DNA of 53,221 nt from an uncultured Collinsella sp. (GCA_902493535.1 CABUQG010000011.1:1-53221), one strand, 5' to 3'. Positions 1 to 8,184 are shown, counted from the stretch's first letter. A program made the numbers and translations. The notes: generated by a model not told the origin, from the letters alone.

Positions 1-2
1 AA

Positions 3-119
3 GCGGTCGGCGGGGCCATTGTGGCTCTTGACAGCGGATTGGGTCATATGAGCGAGGGTCTTCGCTACCTGCTCGATCATCTTGAGGATGAGGACGATGG
101 CGAGGACGACGAGGAGTAA
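3..119 (+). CDS. C-terminal end of an unidentified protein
   Basis: An open frame enters from the left edge and stops with TAA at 117-119, giving 38 residues that end in a very acidic tail (DEDDGEDDEE). It lies just upstream of yggS in a division-type cluster. In relatives that place is often held by ftsZ or a laccase-domain protein (pgeF/ylmD), but I do not recognise this tail as either. The rest of the gene is outside the window, so no function is assigned. Confidence 0.5.
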   Translation, partial: AVGGAIVALDSGLGHMSEGLRYLLDHLEDEDDGEDDEE

Positions 120-238
120 GTAACCCCGTTCGTCGAAAGATTGTAAATACCTAAGTGAGCGCGGCCTTGCACATGCGGGGCCGCGCTCTTGCGTTAGCAT
201 GGGACTACTTGTTTGGCTGTCAGCGGAGGCGATTGGCA

Positions 239-976
239 ATGGATAACTATTTGGACTTGATGCGCGCTCGCCGCGAGCAGATTCTGGAACGTTTTTATGC
301 GGCGCTCGATCGCGCGGGCCGTCCCCACGACGCCGCGAGCCTCATTGCCGTGTCCAAGACCGTTGGTGTCGATGAGACCGTTGCCGCCATCCAGGCGGGG
401 TATCGCCATTTTGCCGAGAACCGCCCGCAGGAGCTGGTTCGCAAGCTCACGGGTCTGGCGGAGCATCCGGAGCTGCCCGAGGTGCGCTTCGATATGATCG
501 GCAACCTGCAGACCAATAAGATCAATGCGGTGCTGGGCTCAGCCGAGCTGATTCACTCGGTGGGTTCGCTGCATCTGGCGCAGGCGATCTCGAGCCGTGC
601 TGTTCGCAAGATTGAGGCAGGCGAGCTCGTCGGCCCCCAGCGTGTGCTCATTGAGGTCAATGTGAGTGGTGAGGAGTCGAAGGGAGGCTTTTCACCCGAT
701 GAGATTCGCGCCGCCGCGGGTGAGCTTGCAGAACTTGAGGGAATTTGCGTACAGGGGCTTATGACTATGGCGCCCCGGGGGAATAAGGATGTGGCACGCC
801 GCACCTTTGCGGGGCTTCGTGAGCTGAGGGATGAGCTGGAGGCGGCGCATCCCGATTTGAACCTGCCTGAGCTTTCCTGCGGTATGAGCGAGGACTTTGA
901 GTCTGCCCTTGAGGAGGGCTCTACGCTCGTTCGCCTGGGCAGGGTAGTATTTAGCCCGGAGTTTGCAGTAAAATAA
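239..976 (+). CDS. yggS: YggS/YlmE family PLP-binding protein
   Basis: A 245-residue cytosolic member of the PLP homeostasis family, a single alanine-racemase-like barrel that binds pyridoxal phosphate and balances free PLP. The PLP lysine is K40 in the segment LIAVSKTVG. The family-typical FAENRPQE stretch follows, and the usual length is about 230 residues. I chose ATG 239 because GGAGG at 225-229 lies 9 nt upstream; an in-frame start at 155 would add an atypical basic extension. It is followed closely by sepF, yggT and divIVA, the conserved Gram-positive order ylmE-ylmF-ylmG-divIVA, so it is probably co-transcribed with septum genes although its own role is metabolic. Confidence 0.93.
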   Translation: MDNYLDLMRARREQILERFYAALDRAGRPHDAASLIAVSKTVGVDETVAAIQAGYRHFAENRPQELVRKLTGLAEHPELPEVRFDMIGNLQTNKINAVLGSAELIHSVGSLHLAQAISSRAVRKIEAGELVGPQRVLIEVNVSGEESKGGFSPDEIRAAAGELAELEGICVQGLMTMAPRGNKDVARRTFAGLRELRDELEAAHPDLNLPELSCGMSEDFESALEEGSTLVRLGRVVFSPEFAVK

Positions 977-1036
977 GGCTCTGAAGTGCGCACTGATTAT
1001 CGGGGCGCCTGCACTAAACCGCGAGAGGACACAACC

Positions 1037-1759
1037 ATGGGCTTCCTTGACGAGATTAAAAATAAGATGCACCTGGGCGGCCAGCAGGGTTACGACCAGG
1101 GTTATGGCCAGGACGACGACTACGGCTACGATGACGGCTACGACGATGGCTATCAGAACAACGGCTACAGTGGTGCTTCGGGCGAGGGCTTCTACACCCA
1201 AGACGAGCCGAGCAACGGTCTGCTTGGCCAGACGCGCCGCGGTGAAGCTGAGTCGGTTGCCGTGTATACGCGCTCCGGTCAGCTGGTCGGCGATGACTCC
1301 CGCCATGCCACGACGTATAACCCGCCTTCGCGCTCGCAGGACAGTGTTGCGAGCGGTTATCGTCCTGGTGCCTATGACACGCCGTCGAGCTACGCCGAGA
1401 ATACCCGCGCCCGTGCCGCCGCTGCACCCGCGCCTGCACCGAGCGATGCCTCGGCCTATGCGAGCAATATCATCAACGCCACGCCGCAGCTGCCGGCCTA
1501 TGTCCTGCGCCCCGAGAGCTATGACGACGTGGAGACCGTGGTGCGCCGCGTTCGCACCAAGCAGCCTGTCGCACTGATTTTTGTGGGCGTACGCACCGAA
1601 GTTGCCAAGCGCGTCTTGGACTTCTCTTACGGCTTTGCCTGCGGTCTGGGTGCCACGGTCAAGGAGGTGGGCGACCGCGTGTTCATGGTGCTGCCCGCCG
1701 GTTGCGAGGTCAAAGATTCCGATCTCAAGAAGCTTCGTGCCGACGGCTACCTTAAGTAA
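1037..1759 (+). CDS. sepF: SepF, FtsZ membrane anchor
   Basis: A 240-residue cell division protein. The first 12 residues (MGFLDEIKNKMH) form the amphipathic membrane-binding helix. Next comes a long Gly/Tyr/Asp-rich linker with repeated GYD units (about residues 15-55) and a Pro/Ala-rich stretch. The C-terminal ~90 residues are the SepF (DUF552) domain that tethers FtsZ filaments. ATG 1037 is preferred over an upstream in-frame GTG at 986 because AGAGG (1024-1028) precedes it and it begins with the amphipathic helix. The linker is longer than in Bacillus, as usual in actinobacteria. Neighbours yggS, yggT and divIVA support the assignment. Confidence 0.92.
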   Translation: MGFLDEIKNKMHLGGQQGYDQGYGQDDDYGYDDGYDDGYQNNGYSGASGEGFYTQDEPSNGLLGQTRRGEAESVAVYTRSGQLVGDDSRHATTYNPPSRSQDSVASGYRPGAYDTPSSYAENTRARAAAAPAPAPSDASAYASNIINATPQLPAYVLRPESYDDVETVVRRVRTKQPVALIFVGVRTEVAKRVLDFSYGFACGLGATVKEVGDRVFMVLPAGCEVKDSDLKKLRADGYLK

Positions 1760-1780
1760 AGACAAGACGAGGAGATTCCC

Positions 1781-2062
1781 ATCAACATCTACACTATCGT
1801 CCAGCTGGTCAACACGCTGTTCAACTTCTATTCCACGCTCATTGTCGTCTACTGCTTTATGACGTGGATTCCCATGAAGCAGGGTGGTTTGCTTCAGGAT
1901 ATTGCCGCGGTGCTTGATAGCGTGTGCGGTCCGTGGCTCAACCTGTTCCGTCGTTTCATCCCGCCGATGGGCGGTATCGATTTTTCGCCGGTCGTTGCGA
2001 TTATTGCGTTGCAGTTGGTGCAGAGGCTGGTTCTGCAGCTTCTTATAGGTATACTCGTGTAG
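1781..2062 (+). CDS. YggT/YlmG family membrane protein, probable non-ATG start
   Basis: A small integral membrane protein of the YggT family (about 93 residues, the usual size), with two hydrophobic spans and the conserved segment CGPWLNLFRRFIPP between them. The family is linked to cell division or envelope assembly. The first ATG in frame (1859) would remove most of the first span. Upstream, the frame is open back to the sepF stop and contains no ATG, GTG or TTG. A GAGGAG ribosome site at 1769-1774 points to ATC 1781 (spacing 6), or less likely ATT 1775, as initiator. The frame is the same as sepF, so readthrough of the TAA would fuse them. Product assignment is firm; the start is inferred. 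Confidence 0.8.
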   Translation: MNIYTIVQLVNTLFNFYSTLIVVYCFMTWIPMKQGGLLQDIAAVLDSVCGPWLNLFRRFIPPMGGIDFSPVVAIIALQLVQRLVLQLLIGILV

Positions 2063-2123
2063 AACTGACTTAGTAACTTACGTCGGGCGTGTAGCGCCGA
2101 GGCGATGAAAAAGGAGACTTGTT

Positions 2124-2798
2124 ATGGCTATTACCCCTGCAGACATCCAGGCTCAGACTTTCTCTGAGGCCAAGCGTGGCTACGATCCTGCCGAGGTCGA
2201 CGTCTTCTTGGAGACGCTGTCCTCCGAGGTTGACGCTATGCTCGCTAAGATCGTCGACCTTAAGGGTCGTCTGACTGCTACCGAGCAGCAGCTTGCCGAT
2301 GCACAGGCTCAGCTTGCCCAGGCTCAGGATACCGCCGACCAGGCCGTTCCTGCCGCCCCCGTGGCTGCTCCCGCCCCTGACTTCTCCGCTCAGGAGCGCC
2401 AGATTTCCGCCGCCCTGATCGCTGCCCAGCAGACCGCTGAGACCATCGTCAACGATGCCAACGAGAACGCTGAGCGTATCCGCAACGAGGCTGACGCCAA
2501 GGCCCGCGAGGTTATCCGCCAGGCTCTGACCGAAAAGCAGGCCGAGCTCGAGGAGATCGATCGTCTCAAAGCTTCCCGTGAGGAGTTCAAGGCCGAGTAT
2601 CTCAAGCTCATCCAGCACTTTATGGACGATGCCCAGAACTCCTTCCCGGCCGATCTGATGGCCTCTACGCCGGTCGGTTCTGCCGCTTCTCCTGCGGTGA
2701 CTGTTCCCGCCGAGCCGCTGCCCGTCGCTGACCCGGTTGTCCCCGTGGCCGATCCCTTCGCCCCGATCGACAACTTCGCTGCCGACGACCTGGACTAA
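2124..2798 (+). CDS. divIVA: DivIVA domain protein
   Basis: A 224-residue coiled-coil polar/septal scaffold. The N-terminal ~40 residues match the DivIVA lipid-binding domain (ITPADIQAQTF followed by GYDPAEVDVFL). A coiled coil follows to about residue 160, interrupted by a short Pro/Ala linker near 80-95. The tail is Pro/Val/Ala-rich and acidic, ending ADDLD. A strong AAAAAGGAG precedes the ATG. It is the last gene of the division cluster and is followed directly by a rho-independent terminator. In actinobacteria such proteins (Wag31 type) organise polar growth or septation; which applies here is unknown. Confidence 0.92.
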   Translation: MAITPADIQAQTFSEAKRGYDPAEVDVFLETLSSEVDAMLAKIVDLKGRLTATEQQLADAQAQLAQAQDTADQAVPAAPVAAPAPDFSAQERQISAALIAAQQTAETIVNDANENAERIRNEADAKAREVIRQALTEKQAELEEIDRLKASREEFKAEYLKLIQHFMDDAQNSFPADLMASTPVGSAASPAVTVPAEPLPVADPVVPVADPFAPIDNFAADDLD

Positions 2799-2824
2799 CA
2801 TTCGGCCTACAATTTAGTGCCTCG

Positions 2825-2854
2825 AAAGGACCCGCAGCTTGCGGGTCCTTTTTT
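2825..2854 (+). terminator. rho-independent terminator after divIVA
   Basis: A 12-bp perfect stem (2825-2836 with 2840-2851) with a GCT loop, running into TTTTTT. It closes the yggS-divIVA unit. Confidence 0.9.
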
Positions 2855-2879
2855 ATGACTGTGCAAGGGCGCGCAACAT

Positions 2880-2917
2880 AAAAAACCGAGCCCTGCACAT
2901 GGTGGCGCAGAACTCGG
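2880..2917 (-). terminator. terminator for the leftward nitroreductase gene
   Basis: On the minus strand a CCGAG/CTCGG stem (2913-2917 with 2886-2890) plus an inner CTGC/GCAG stem is followed by six T residues (2880-2885). It sits about 50 nt past the nitroreductase stop. Confidence 0.75.
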
Positions 2918-2965
2918 CGAACGGGTGAGCGGTCAAGGGTAGGTTTTAAGGCATGTCCCAAAAAT

Positions 2966-3496
2966 CTACTTGAGGAGGAAGTCGGAGAGGGGAATGGTGC
3001 GTGCCTCGCGATGCTCGGGATCGGCGATGTGGTCGGCGGGATAGCCACAGACGAGCATGTGATAGGGATAGACGCCCTTGGACAGATTGAACTGCTCCTG
3101 TGCCACCTCAGGCTTGAAATGGCACACCCAGCACGTTCCCAGGCCCTGCTCGGTGGCCTCCATCATCATCTGATCACACACGATGGACGTATCGATTTCG
3201 CTGGAATTCATCTGGTCATACGGGCGCACCCAAGCGTCATCGGTAACGCTGCAAATAAGGAAGACAAGCGGAGCCCCAAAGATAGACCCATCACGAGCAA
3301 ACCGGGGCTGACAAGCAGCAGCCTTCTCCAGAAGCTCAGGCGTATCCAACACCATCACACGGGTTGGATGATTATTGCAAGCAGAAGGAGCAATACGCCC
3401 AGCCTCAACAATGGCATCCACCACAGCCTGCTCAACTGCCCGATCCTCAAAAGAACGACAAGAATACCGACCCCGAGCCAAATCCAAATAACTCAC
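2966..3496 (-). CDS. nitroreductase family protein
   Basis: About 176 residues, the usual size of a single-domain FMN-dependent nitroreductase using NAD(P)H to reduce nitro-aromatics, quinones or similar compounds. Family signatures are RYSCRSFEDRAVE near the N-terminus (FMN phosphate-binding Arg/Ser), IAPSACNNHPTRVMVL, and the C-terminal EATEQGLGTCWVCHF. I chose GTG 3496 because GGAGG lies 8 nt upstream on the minus strand; a TTG five codons earlier would overlap that site. It is a single gene with its own terminator. Its 5' half has a strikingly G+T-rich coding strand (see findings). The substrate cannot be told from sequence. Confidence 0.88.
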   Translation of the reverse strand: MSYLDLARGRYSCRSFEDRAVEQAVVDAIVEAGRIAPSACNNHPTRVMVLDTPELLEKAAACQPRFARDGSIFGAPLVFLICSVTDDAWVRPYDQMNSSEIDTSIVCDQMMMEATEQGLGTCWVCHFKPEVAQEQFNLSKGVYPYHMLVCGYPADHIADPEHREARTIPLSDFLLK

Positions 3497-3672
3497 AACC
3501 AAGCCCTCCAAATTTAACGAATCAATCCAAAGTAAAACAAAGGGTACCCAAAGCCCCGTTCAGCCAAACGTTTAAGACGGTTCCAAAGTTCTCAATCGAG
3601 CCCAAAGGCCCTGCCAACAAAAGCCCCATCGCTTTCAAAGTATCAGCCAAAGTTCCCAATGGTGGTACGTAA

Positions 3673-3756
3673 GGCGAAGGGCCGGCCACGGTTTACTTTC
3701 GAACGACTCTGCAAAGCAGCCGGAGTGAGAAAGCAAACCGTGGCCGGCCCTTCGCC
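3673..3756. repeat. large palindrome, GGCCGGCC family copy 1
   Basis: Arms 3673-3694 and 3735-3756 are perfectly complementary over 22 bp (GGCGAAGGGCCGGCCACGGT plus two more bases). Partial extension continues outward, with GTACGT near 3665 and ACGTAC near 3765. The loop of about 40 nt has weaker internal pairing. It lies in the 280-nt gap between the stop of the DUF47 gene and the start of the nitroreductase gene, both leftward. It could terminate pit transcription, but no T-tract follows. It shares GGCCGGCC-(ACG)-GTTT arms with the element at 17781-17902. The rest of the gap (3497-3672) is A/C-rich and shows no gene I can support. Confidence 0.85.
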
Positions 3757-3776
3757 GCCGGGACACGTACCCCCAA

Positions 3777-4400
3777 TTAACTGTTCTTCATGACAATCGA
3801 ATCCACGACATCGGCCACATTCTCGCAGCAGTCGGCGCAGTACTCCAGGAAGGCGTACACGTCACGCCAAGCGATGACCTCGAGCGGATTCTTGCCGTTG
3901 ACATGCAGGTTGCGCATGGCGTTGATGTAGAGCTTATCGGCCTCGGACTCGATGGTGTTGATCTGGATGACCAGCTCGCGCAGTGTCTTGGACTTGCGGT
4001 AGTTGGGCAGCTCGACCATCAGGTCCTTCATGGCGCGGCAGGCGTCGGTCACCTTGTGAGCGATAACGATGGCATCGGGGTGGATGCTCTGGATGTTGGT
4101 GAAGTAGACGCGCTGCACGACGCCCTCGATGCGGTCGAGCACGGTGTCGAGTGAGCAGCTCATCAGGTCCAGATCCTCGCGCTCGAGCGGGGTGATAAAG
4201 GCGGTGAGCAGGGCGTCTTCGAGCTCGTGGTGCTTCTTGTCTGCTGCATGCTCAATCGCATGCATCTCTTCGAGCATATCGTGAATCTTTGCGGGATCGA
4301 AGTTCTCAAAAATCTGGGTAAGCAGCTCGGCGGCCTGGACGGCGAGGTCGGCACAGGCGACGTAGTTGTCAAAGTAGAACGAATCGGGTTTCTTTGCCAT
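3777..4400 (-). CDS. DUF47/PhoU-like phosphate transport accessory protein
   Basis: A 207-residue all-helical cytosolic protein of the DUF47 family (PhoU-like; about 210 residues typical), usually encoded next to Pit. Recognisable segments include FDNYVACADLAVQAA at the start, HDMLEEMHAIEHAADKKHHE (metal-binding-like acidic/His helix), and a second helical repeat with INTIESEADKL. ATG 4400 has AAAGGA upstream. It lies 67 nt downstream of pit on the same strand, so pit-DUF47 is an operon. The protein is thought to regulate Pit activity; direct evidence for that in this lineage is lacking. Confidence 0.9.
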   Translation of the reverse strand: MAKKPDSFYFDNYVACADLAVQAAELLTQIFENFDPAKIHDMLEEMHAIEHAADKKHHELEDALLTAFITPLEREDLDLMSCSLDTVLDRIEGVVQRVYFTNIQSIHPDAIVIAHKVTDACRAMKDLMVELPNYRKSKTLRELVIQINTIESEADKLYINAMRNLHVNGKNPLEVIAWRDVYAFLEYCADCCENVADVVDSIVMKNS

Positions 4401-4467
4401 GAGTGGGTCCTTTCGAGGCGAAGACGGGTGGGCGAAGTATTACGGTCCGGATGGACGCTCGGTTTGA

Positions 4468-5517
4468 CTAGATGAACATCATGAACAGCTTGGCCATGAC
4501 AAAGCTGATGAGTCCGCAGGCGGGGAAGGTAAAGAACCAGGTGAACATCATGTCCTTGACCACGCCAAAGTTGATGGCCGAAAGGCGCTTGACGGCACCG
4601 ACGCCCATGATGGCGCAGGTCTTGATGTGGGTGGAGGACACGGGGATGCCGGTAAGGGTGGCAAGCAGCAGGTTTGCGGCGCCTGCGAGGTCGGCGGAGA
4701 AGCCCTGGTACTTTTCGAGCTTGACCATGCTCTGGCCGACGGACTTGATGATGCGCTCGCCGCCCACGCTGGTGCCGATACCCATAGTGGCCGAGCACAG
4801 CAGCATAATCCAGATGGGGATGCCTGCATCGCCGACGCTCGTTTGGCCGCTGGCAAAGGCCACACCTAAAAAGAGCACGCCGATGAACTTCTGTCCATCC
4901 TGCGCGCCGTGCATAAAGCTCATGGCCGCAGCGCTCGCGATCTGAGCGTATTTAAAGAAGACATTGGCACGTCGCCTGTTGGCGGCGGCGAAAAGAATCG
5001 AGACGAGCTTGCACAGGACCCAGCCCATGACAAAGCCCAAGCCGATGGAGAGCGCCAGACCGTAGATAACCTTCATCCACTCGTGGACGTTGACGCTGCT
5101 CGCGCCGCCGAGGGCGATAGCGGCACCGGTCAGGCCGGCGATGAGGCTGTGGCTTTGCGAAGTGGGGATGCCAAAACGCGACGCTGTGGCGCCGTAGACG
5201 ACGATGGAGAACAGCGCCGCGCATAGGCAGGCGAGCGCCATGGTGCTATTTCCGCCAAAGTCGACGATATGTGAGATGGTGTTGGCGACGCTCGCGTTAA
5301 AGTGCGTCATGATGAGTACGCCGAGGAAGTTGAATGCGGCGCTCATGAGAATGGCGGCACGGGCGGGCATGCAACGCGTAGTGACGCAGGTCGCGATGGC
5401 GTTGGGCGCGTCGGTCCATCCATTGACGAAGATGGCGCCCAACGCGAGGATCACGGTGACGGCAAGGACTGGGTTCGACACAATTTGGCCGAGGAAGGTT
5501 GAGAACGTTACGTCCAT
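4468..5517 (-). CDS. pit: PiT family inorganic phosphate transporter
   Basis: A 349-residue polytopic membrane protein of the PiT family (cation:phosphate symport). Duplicated PiT signatures are present: near the N-terminus GWTDAPNAIATCVTTR and in the second half FMHGAQDGQKFIGV, the paired N/D-rich motifs that form the phosphate site. About 10 membrane spans are visible. It is shorter than E. coli PitA (~500 aa) and resembles the compact form that pairs with a DUF47 protein, which follows it here. The start has AGAAAG upstream on the minus strand. It is divergent from the small gene at 5768. Confidence 0.92.
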   Translation of the reverse strand: MDVTFSTFLGQIVSNPVLAVTVILALGAIFVNGWTDAPNAIATCVTTRCMPARAAILMSAAFNFLGVLIMTHFNASVANTISHIVDFGGNSTMALACLCAALFSIVVYGATASRFGIPTSQSHSLIAGLTGAAIALGGASSVNVHEWMKVIYGLALSIGLGFVMGWVLCKLVSILFAAANRRRANVFFKYAQIASAAAMSFMHGAQDGQKFIGVLFLGVAFASGQTSVGDAGIPIWIMLLCSATMGIGTSVGGERIIKSVGQSMVKLEKYQGFSADLAGAANLLLATLTGIPVSSTHIKTCAIMGVGAVKRLSAINFGVVKDMMFTWFFTFPACGLISFVMAKLFMMFI

Positions 5518-5767
5518 ATATGGGCTTTCTCGAAGTTTGCAGGCACGTTACAAAAACATGATAAATCGTATCACCTCCTGCGGGTCTCTTTACCGAGTTC
5601 TGATGGGAGAAGTGAACTTTTTGGCACTAAAATTGAATATTTGCCCTGTTGACCGCGGGTGTTCTTTTTGCTAACACGCCATGCGGACACGTGTGATTAC
5701 TACGACACTCCAAAACCACAGTCTGTTCGCTTTACAACATACAAACATGCGTTCGATAATAGGAGGC

Positions 5768-6106
5768 ATGGAATATCGACAGACAGACGGCAAAACTCGG
5801 CGCGTACACAAGCAGTATGTGGACGTCGTGGCTCGCATCCTCGCGGGCGGACAGGTTGTGCCGGTTACCGTCTGCTGGGTTGACGGTCGCTGCTTTACGA
5901 TTGACGAGATTGTCTCGTCTACCGGTTTTGGCCTGACGGTTCACGGCATTCGTACGGCGACTTATAAGGTTCGTTTTGGTGGACATGCGACCGAACTGTA
6001 TCTGGAAGAACAGGCACGCGAGCGACCGGATGGCTCGCAGGCACACGTGATGCGTTGGTGGGTCTGGGCCTTTGATCGCACGCTCGAGGGCGAGCGCCGT
6101 AGGTAA
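5768..6106 (+). CDS. small conserved-looking protein, unknown function
   Basis: About 112 residues, soluble, mixed charge, ending in an Arg-rich tail. Visible blocks are VVPVTVCWVDGRCFTIDEIV, a central HGIRTATYKVRFGGHATELYLEE, and WWVWAFDRTLEGERRR. The pattern (value, DGR-F-I-DE, Y-V/K-G-ELYL, aromatic C-terminus) loosely recalls small actinobacterial DUF6504-type proteins, but I am not sure. Start choice is awkward: a perfect AGGAGG (5761-5766) lies only 1 nt before ATG 5768. The in-frame ATG at 5747 has no ribosome site. The gene is followed within 80 nt by the Bax-inhibitor-like gene. Confidence 0.7.
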   Translation: MEYRQTDGKTRRVHKQYVDVVARILAGGQVVPVTVCWVDGRCFTIDEIVSSTGFGLTVHGIRTATYKVRFGGHATELYLEEQARERPDGSQAHVMRWWVWAFDRTLEGERRR

Positions 6107-6185
6107 GGACGTACGGCATTCGGGTACAATGACAGGAATCTTGTCACCTACGGTGCCGTCGCGGCGCTTTGTGAAAGGACGAAGT

Positions 6186-6881
6186 ATGAACGATATCCAG
6201 GGCTATCAGAACGGCCTCATCGAGACCGGCGCAAGCCGCGCCAAGGAGATGTCGCCGCGCGCGTACAACCTTGTCATGTCTGCCCTGATCTTTTTGGGCT
6301 TTTGCGCCATGGGCGCCGGCGCCTATTTTACGAGCACCATGTCGTTTGCGCGCATGATGATGAGCGGCGCCGCTTTGCCGCTGGTCTTTGGCTCATTTAT
6401 TTTGACCATCGTCGGCATGGTCATGATGTCGGCTGCTGCCAGCAAACAGTCCGTGGGCCTGTCACTCGTGGGCTACGTGGTCTTTGCGAGCACCTTTGGT
6501 CTGACGGCGTCGTTTGGTCTTGCAAACTACGACCTGCCTACCATTAACACCGCCTTTATCGCCACGGCCGCCATCACCTTTGTCTTTGGTGCGCTGGGCG
6601 TGACCTTCCCCAAGTTCTTCCAGCGTGTGTATGGCATTGGTTTTGGCATCCTGCTTGCCACGATTCTGGTCGAGATCGTGCTGATGTTCATGGGCGTTTC
6701 GCAGTCCATCACCGACCTGATCGTGATTGTGGTGTTCGCCGGCTTCATCGGCTACGACACCTATGTGGCAACGACGGTGCCGCCCACGCTGCCCAACGCC
6801 GTACTTATGGCATCCAACCTGTTCGTGGATATTATCAACGTGTTCCTGCGCATTCTGAACATCCTCGGCCGTCGCGATTAA
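6186..6881 (+). CDS. Bax inhibitor-1/YccA family membrane protein
   Basis: A 231-residue integral membrane protein with seven predicted hydrophobic spans, the BI-1 (UPF0005) fold associated with calcium leak or membrane-protease modulation. The family-typical C-terminal part is seen: FIGYDTYVATT, then ASNLFVDIINVFLRILNILG. ATG 6186 has AAAGGA (6174-6179) six nt upstream; an in-frame ATG at 6072 would run into the preceding gene and lacks such a site. TACAAT at 6125-6130 could be a -10 box, without a clear -35. A hairpin terminator follows at 6931-6953. Confidence 0.9.
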   Translation: MNDIQGYQNGLIETGASRAKEMSPRAYNLVMSALIFLGFCAMGAGAYFTSTMSFARMMMSGAALPLVFGSFILTIVGMVMMSAAASKQSVGLSLVGYVVFASTFGLTASFGLANYDLPTINTAFIATAAITFVFGALGVTFPKFFQRVYGIGFGILLATILVEIVLMFMGVSQSITDLIVIVVFAGFIGYDTYVATTVPPTLPNAVLMASNLFVDIINVFLRILNILGRRD

Positions 6882-6930
6882 AGCGCGGCATTGCGATGCT
6901 TCCTGCCGGACACGGTAAAACGATGCGAAA

Positions 6931-6953
6931 GGCGGTCCTTCGGGACCGTCTTT
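6931..6953 (+). terminator. hairpin terminator after the BI-1-like gene
   Basis: The CGGTCC-TTCG-GGACCG tetraloop hairpin (6933-6948) with flanking G-C and G-T pairs is followed by a short TTT run. Confidence 0.65.
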
Positions 6954-7020
6954 ATGTGTGCGGCGGGGTATCATGGATGGGAAAAGCCGATAGCGGCAGC
7001 GACAGGAAAGGTGGCCATGT

Positions 7021-8160
7021 ATGGCAGACGTCGACAGCAGGAACCGTAACCGCAGGTCCAACCGAGCGGGTCAGCCCAATCCCAAGCGTGAGGCACGTGC
7101 CAAGGCCGCCGAGTGCCATGTGACGGCTGTGTCCGAGGCCTGTGCCAAGGACATCGAGCGTTCGCTTGCCGGCGTGCGCGAGTTCGATGGTATGCCTGCC
7201 GGTTTTGTCGCGGCGATGAAGACCAGGGTCCAGAAGGCAGCGGCTGCTGAGGAGCAAGCTGCCGAGGACGTCGAGGCTGCCGAGGTCGAGGCTACTGAGG
7301 CTGCTGAGGTCGAGGCTGCGGTCGATGCCGAGGTGGCGCCCGAGCCCGTCGAGGAGGCCACCGAAGCCGAGCCCGCGCCTGCCGCCGAGGAGCCCGCTCC
7401 GGTCCTGCCCGAGGTCACCGTGCTCGACGCCTCTGCCACGCAGGCCATTCTGGATAACGGTCGAGGCTACGCGCAGTTCTGCGACATGGCTGTGCTTGCC
7501 TTTGCCTCGTTCACCAATCCGGGCGGTGGCTACATCCAGGGCTATCTGGGCCAGGAGGCCACGCTGTGCGCCGATTCGTACCTGTACAATGTCCTTGATA
7601 AGCAGCGTAAATGGTACGGCGAGAACCGTCGCCGCAACATCAACTGTGAGCTGTACCGCAACCGTGCGCTGGTGGTGCCCGCGGTGCGCTTCGACCGCAA
7701 GCATGTGCACGCCTATGCCGACGTAATCGTCGCCGCTGCACCCAACGCCAAGCGTGCTCGCCAGGAGTACCGCGTGAGCGACGATGCCTTGCTTGACGCC
7801 CTGCGCGACCGCATTCGCTTTGTGCTTGCTATCTGCGATGAGCTGGGCCGCGAGAAGCTCGTACTGGGTGCTTGGGGCTGCGAGAACAACGGCTTTGACG
7901 CCGAGGCCGTGGCCGAGCTCTTCCGCAAGGAGCTCGCATCGGGCGACTTCAAGGTCAAGCAGGTCTTCTTTGCCGTGCCCTCTACGCGCTGGGACGAGGA
8001 TTTTGCCAAGTTCGAGCACGTGCTGGCAAACTTCCCCGAGCGCAACGAGGAGTCCTATGCCCAGGTTGCCGCCCGCGCCGCAGCCGCTCATGCCGCCGAG
8101 CAGGCCCAGGCAGCAGCCGAGGACGATGAGGACGAGGACGACTGGCGCAAGTACCTGTAA
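7021..8160 (+). CDS. TIGR02452/microbial PARG-like protein with altered catalytic motif
   Basis: A 379-residue cytosolic protein. Residues 1-60 are basic/mixed. Residues ~70-135 are a low-complexity Glu/Ala/Pro linker. Residues ~140-350 match the TIGR02452 (DUF2263) family, related to microbial poly(ADP-ribose) glycohydrolases, a macrodomain fold. The signature GGG-x7-QE is present (G168-G170, Q178, E179), but the next residue is Ala180 where PARGs carry the second, catalytic Glu (QEE). Other family blocks are LVVPAVRF, VIVAAAPN and LVLGAWGCENNGFD. The tail is acidic (EDDEDEDDW). Start ATG 7021 is used because an out-of-frame ATG four nt earlier stops after 10 codons. ADP-ribose binding is likely; hydrolase activity is doubtful. 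Confidence 0.85.
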   Translation: MADVDSRNRNRRSNRAGQPNPKREARAKAAECHVTAVSEACAKDIERSLAGVREFDGMPAGFVAAMKTRVQKAAAAEEQAAEDVEAAEVEATEAAEVEAAVDAEVAPEPVEEATEAEPAPAAEEPAPVLPEVTVLDASATQAILDNGRGYAQFCDMAVLAFASFTNPGGGYIQGYLGQEATLCADSYLYNVLDKQRKWYGENRRRNINCELYRNRALVVPAVRFDRKHVHAYADVIVAAAPNAKRARQEYRVSDDALLDALRDRIRFVLAICDELGREKLVLGAWGCENNGFDAEAVAELFRKELASGDFKVKQVFFAVPSTRWDEDFAKFEHVLANFPERNEESYAQVAARAAAAHAAEQAQAAAEDDEDEDDWRKYL

Positions 8161-8184
8161 GCGGTGCGCGCGATGTGATATGCC

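Noticed and set aside
692..1765. A 357-codon minus-strand frame opposite yggS and sepF
   Set aside because: Low-complexity translation (Val/Ala/Arg runs) mirroring the GYD repeats of sepF; no ribosome site or family.
3364..3672. A 102-codon plus-strand frame over the nitroreductase start and gap
   Set aside because: Pro/Asn/Lys-rich translation caused by the A/C-rich skew; no ribosome site and it is antisense to a real gene at its 5' end.
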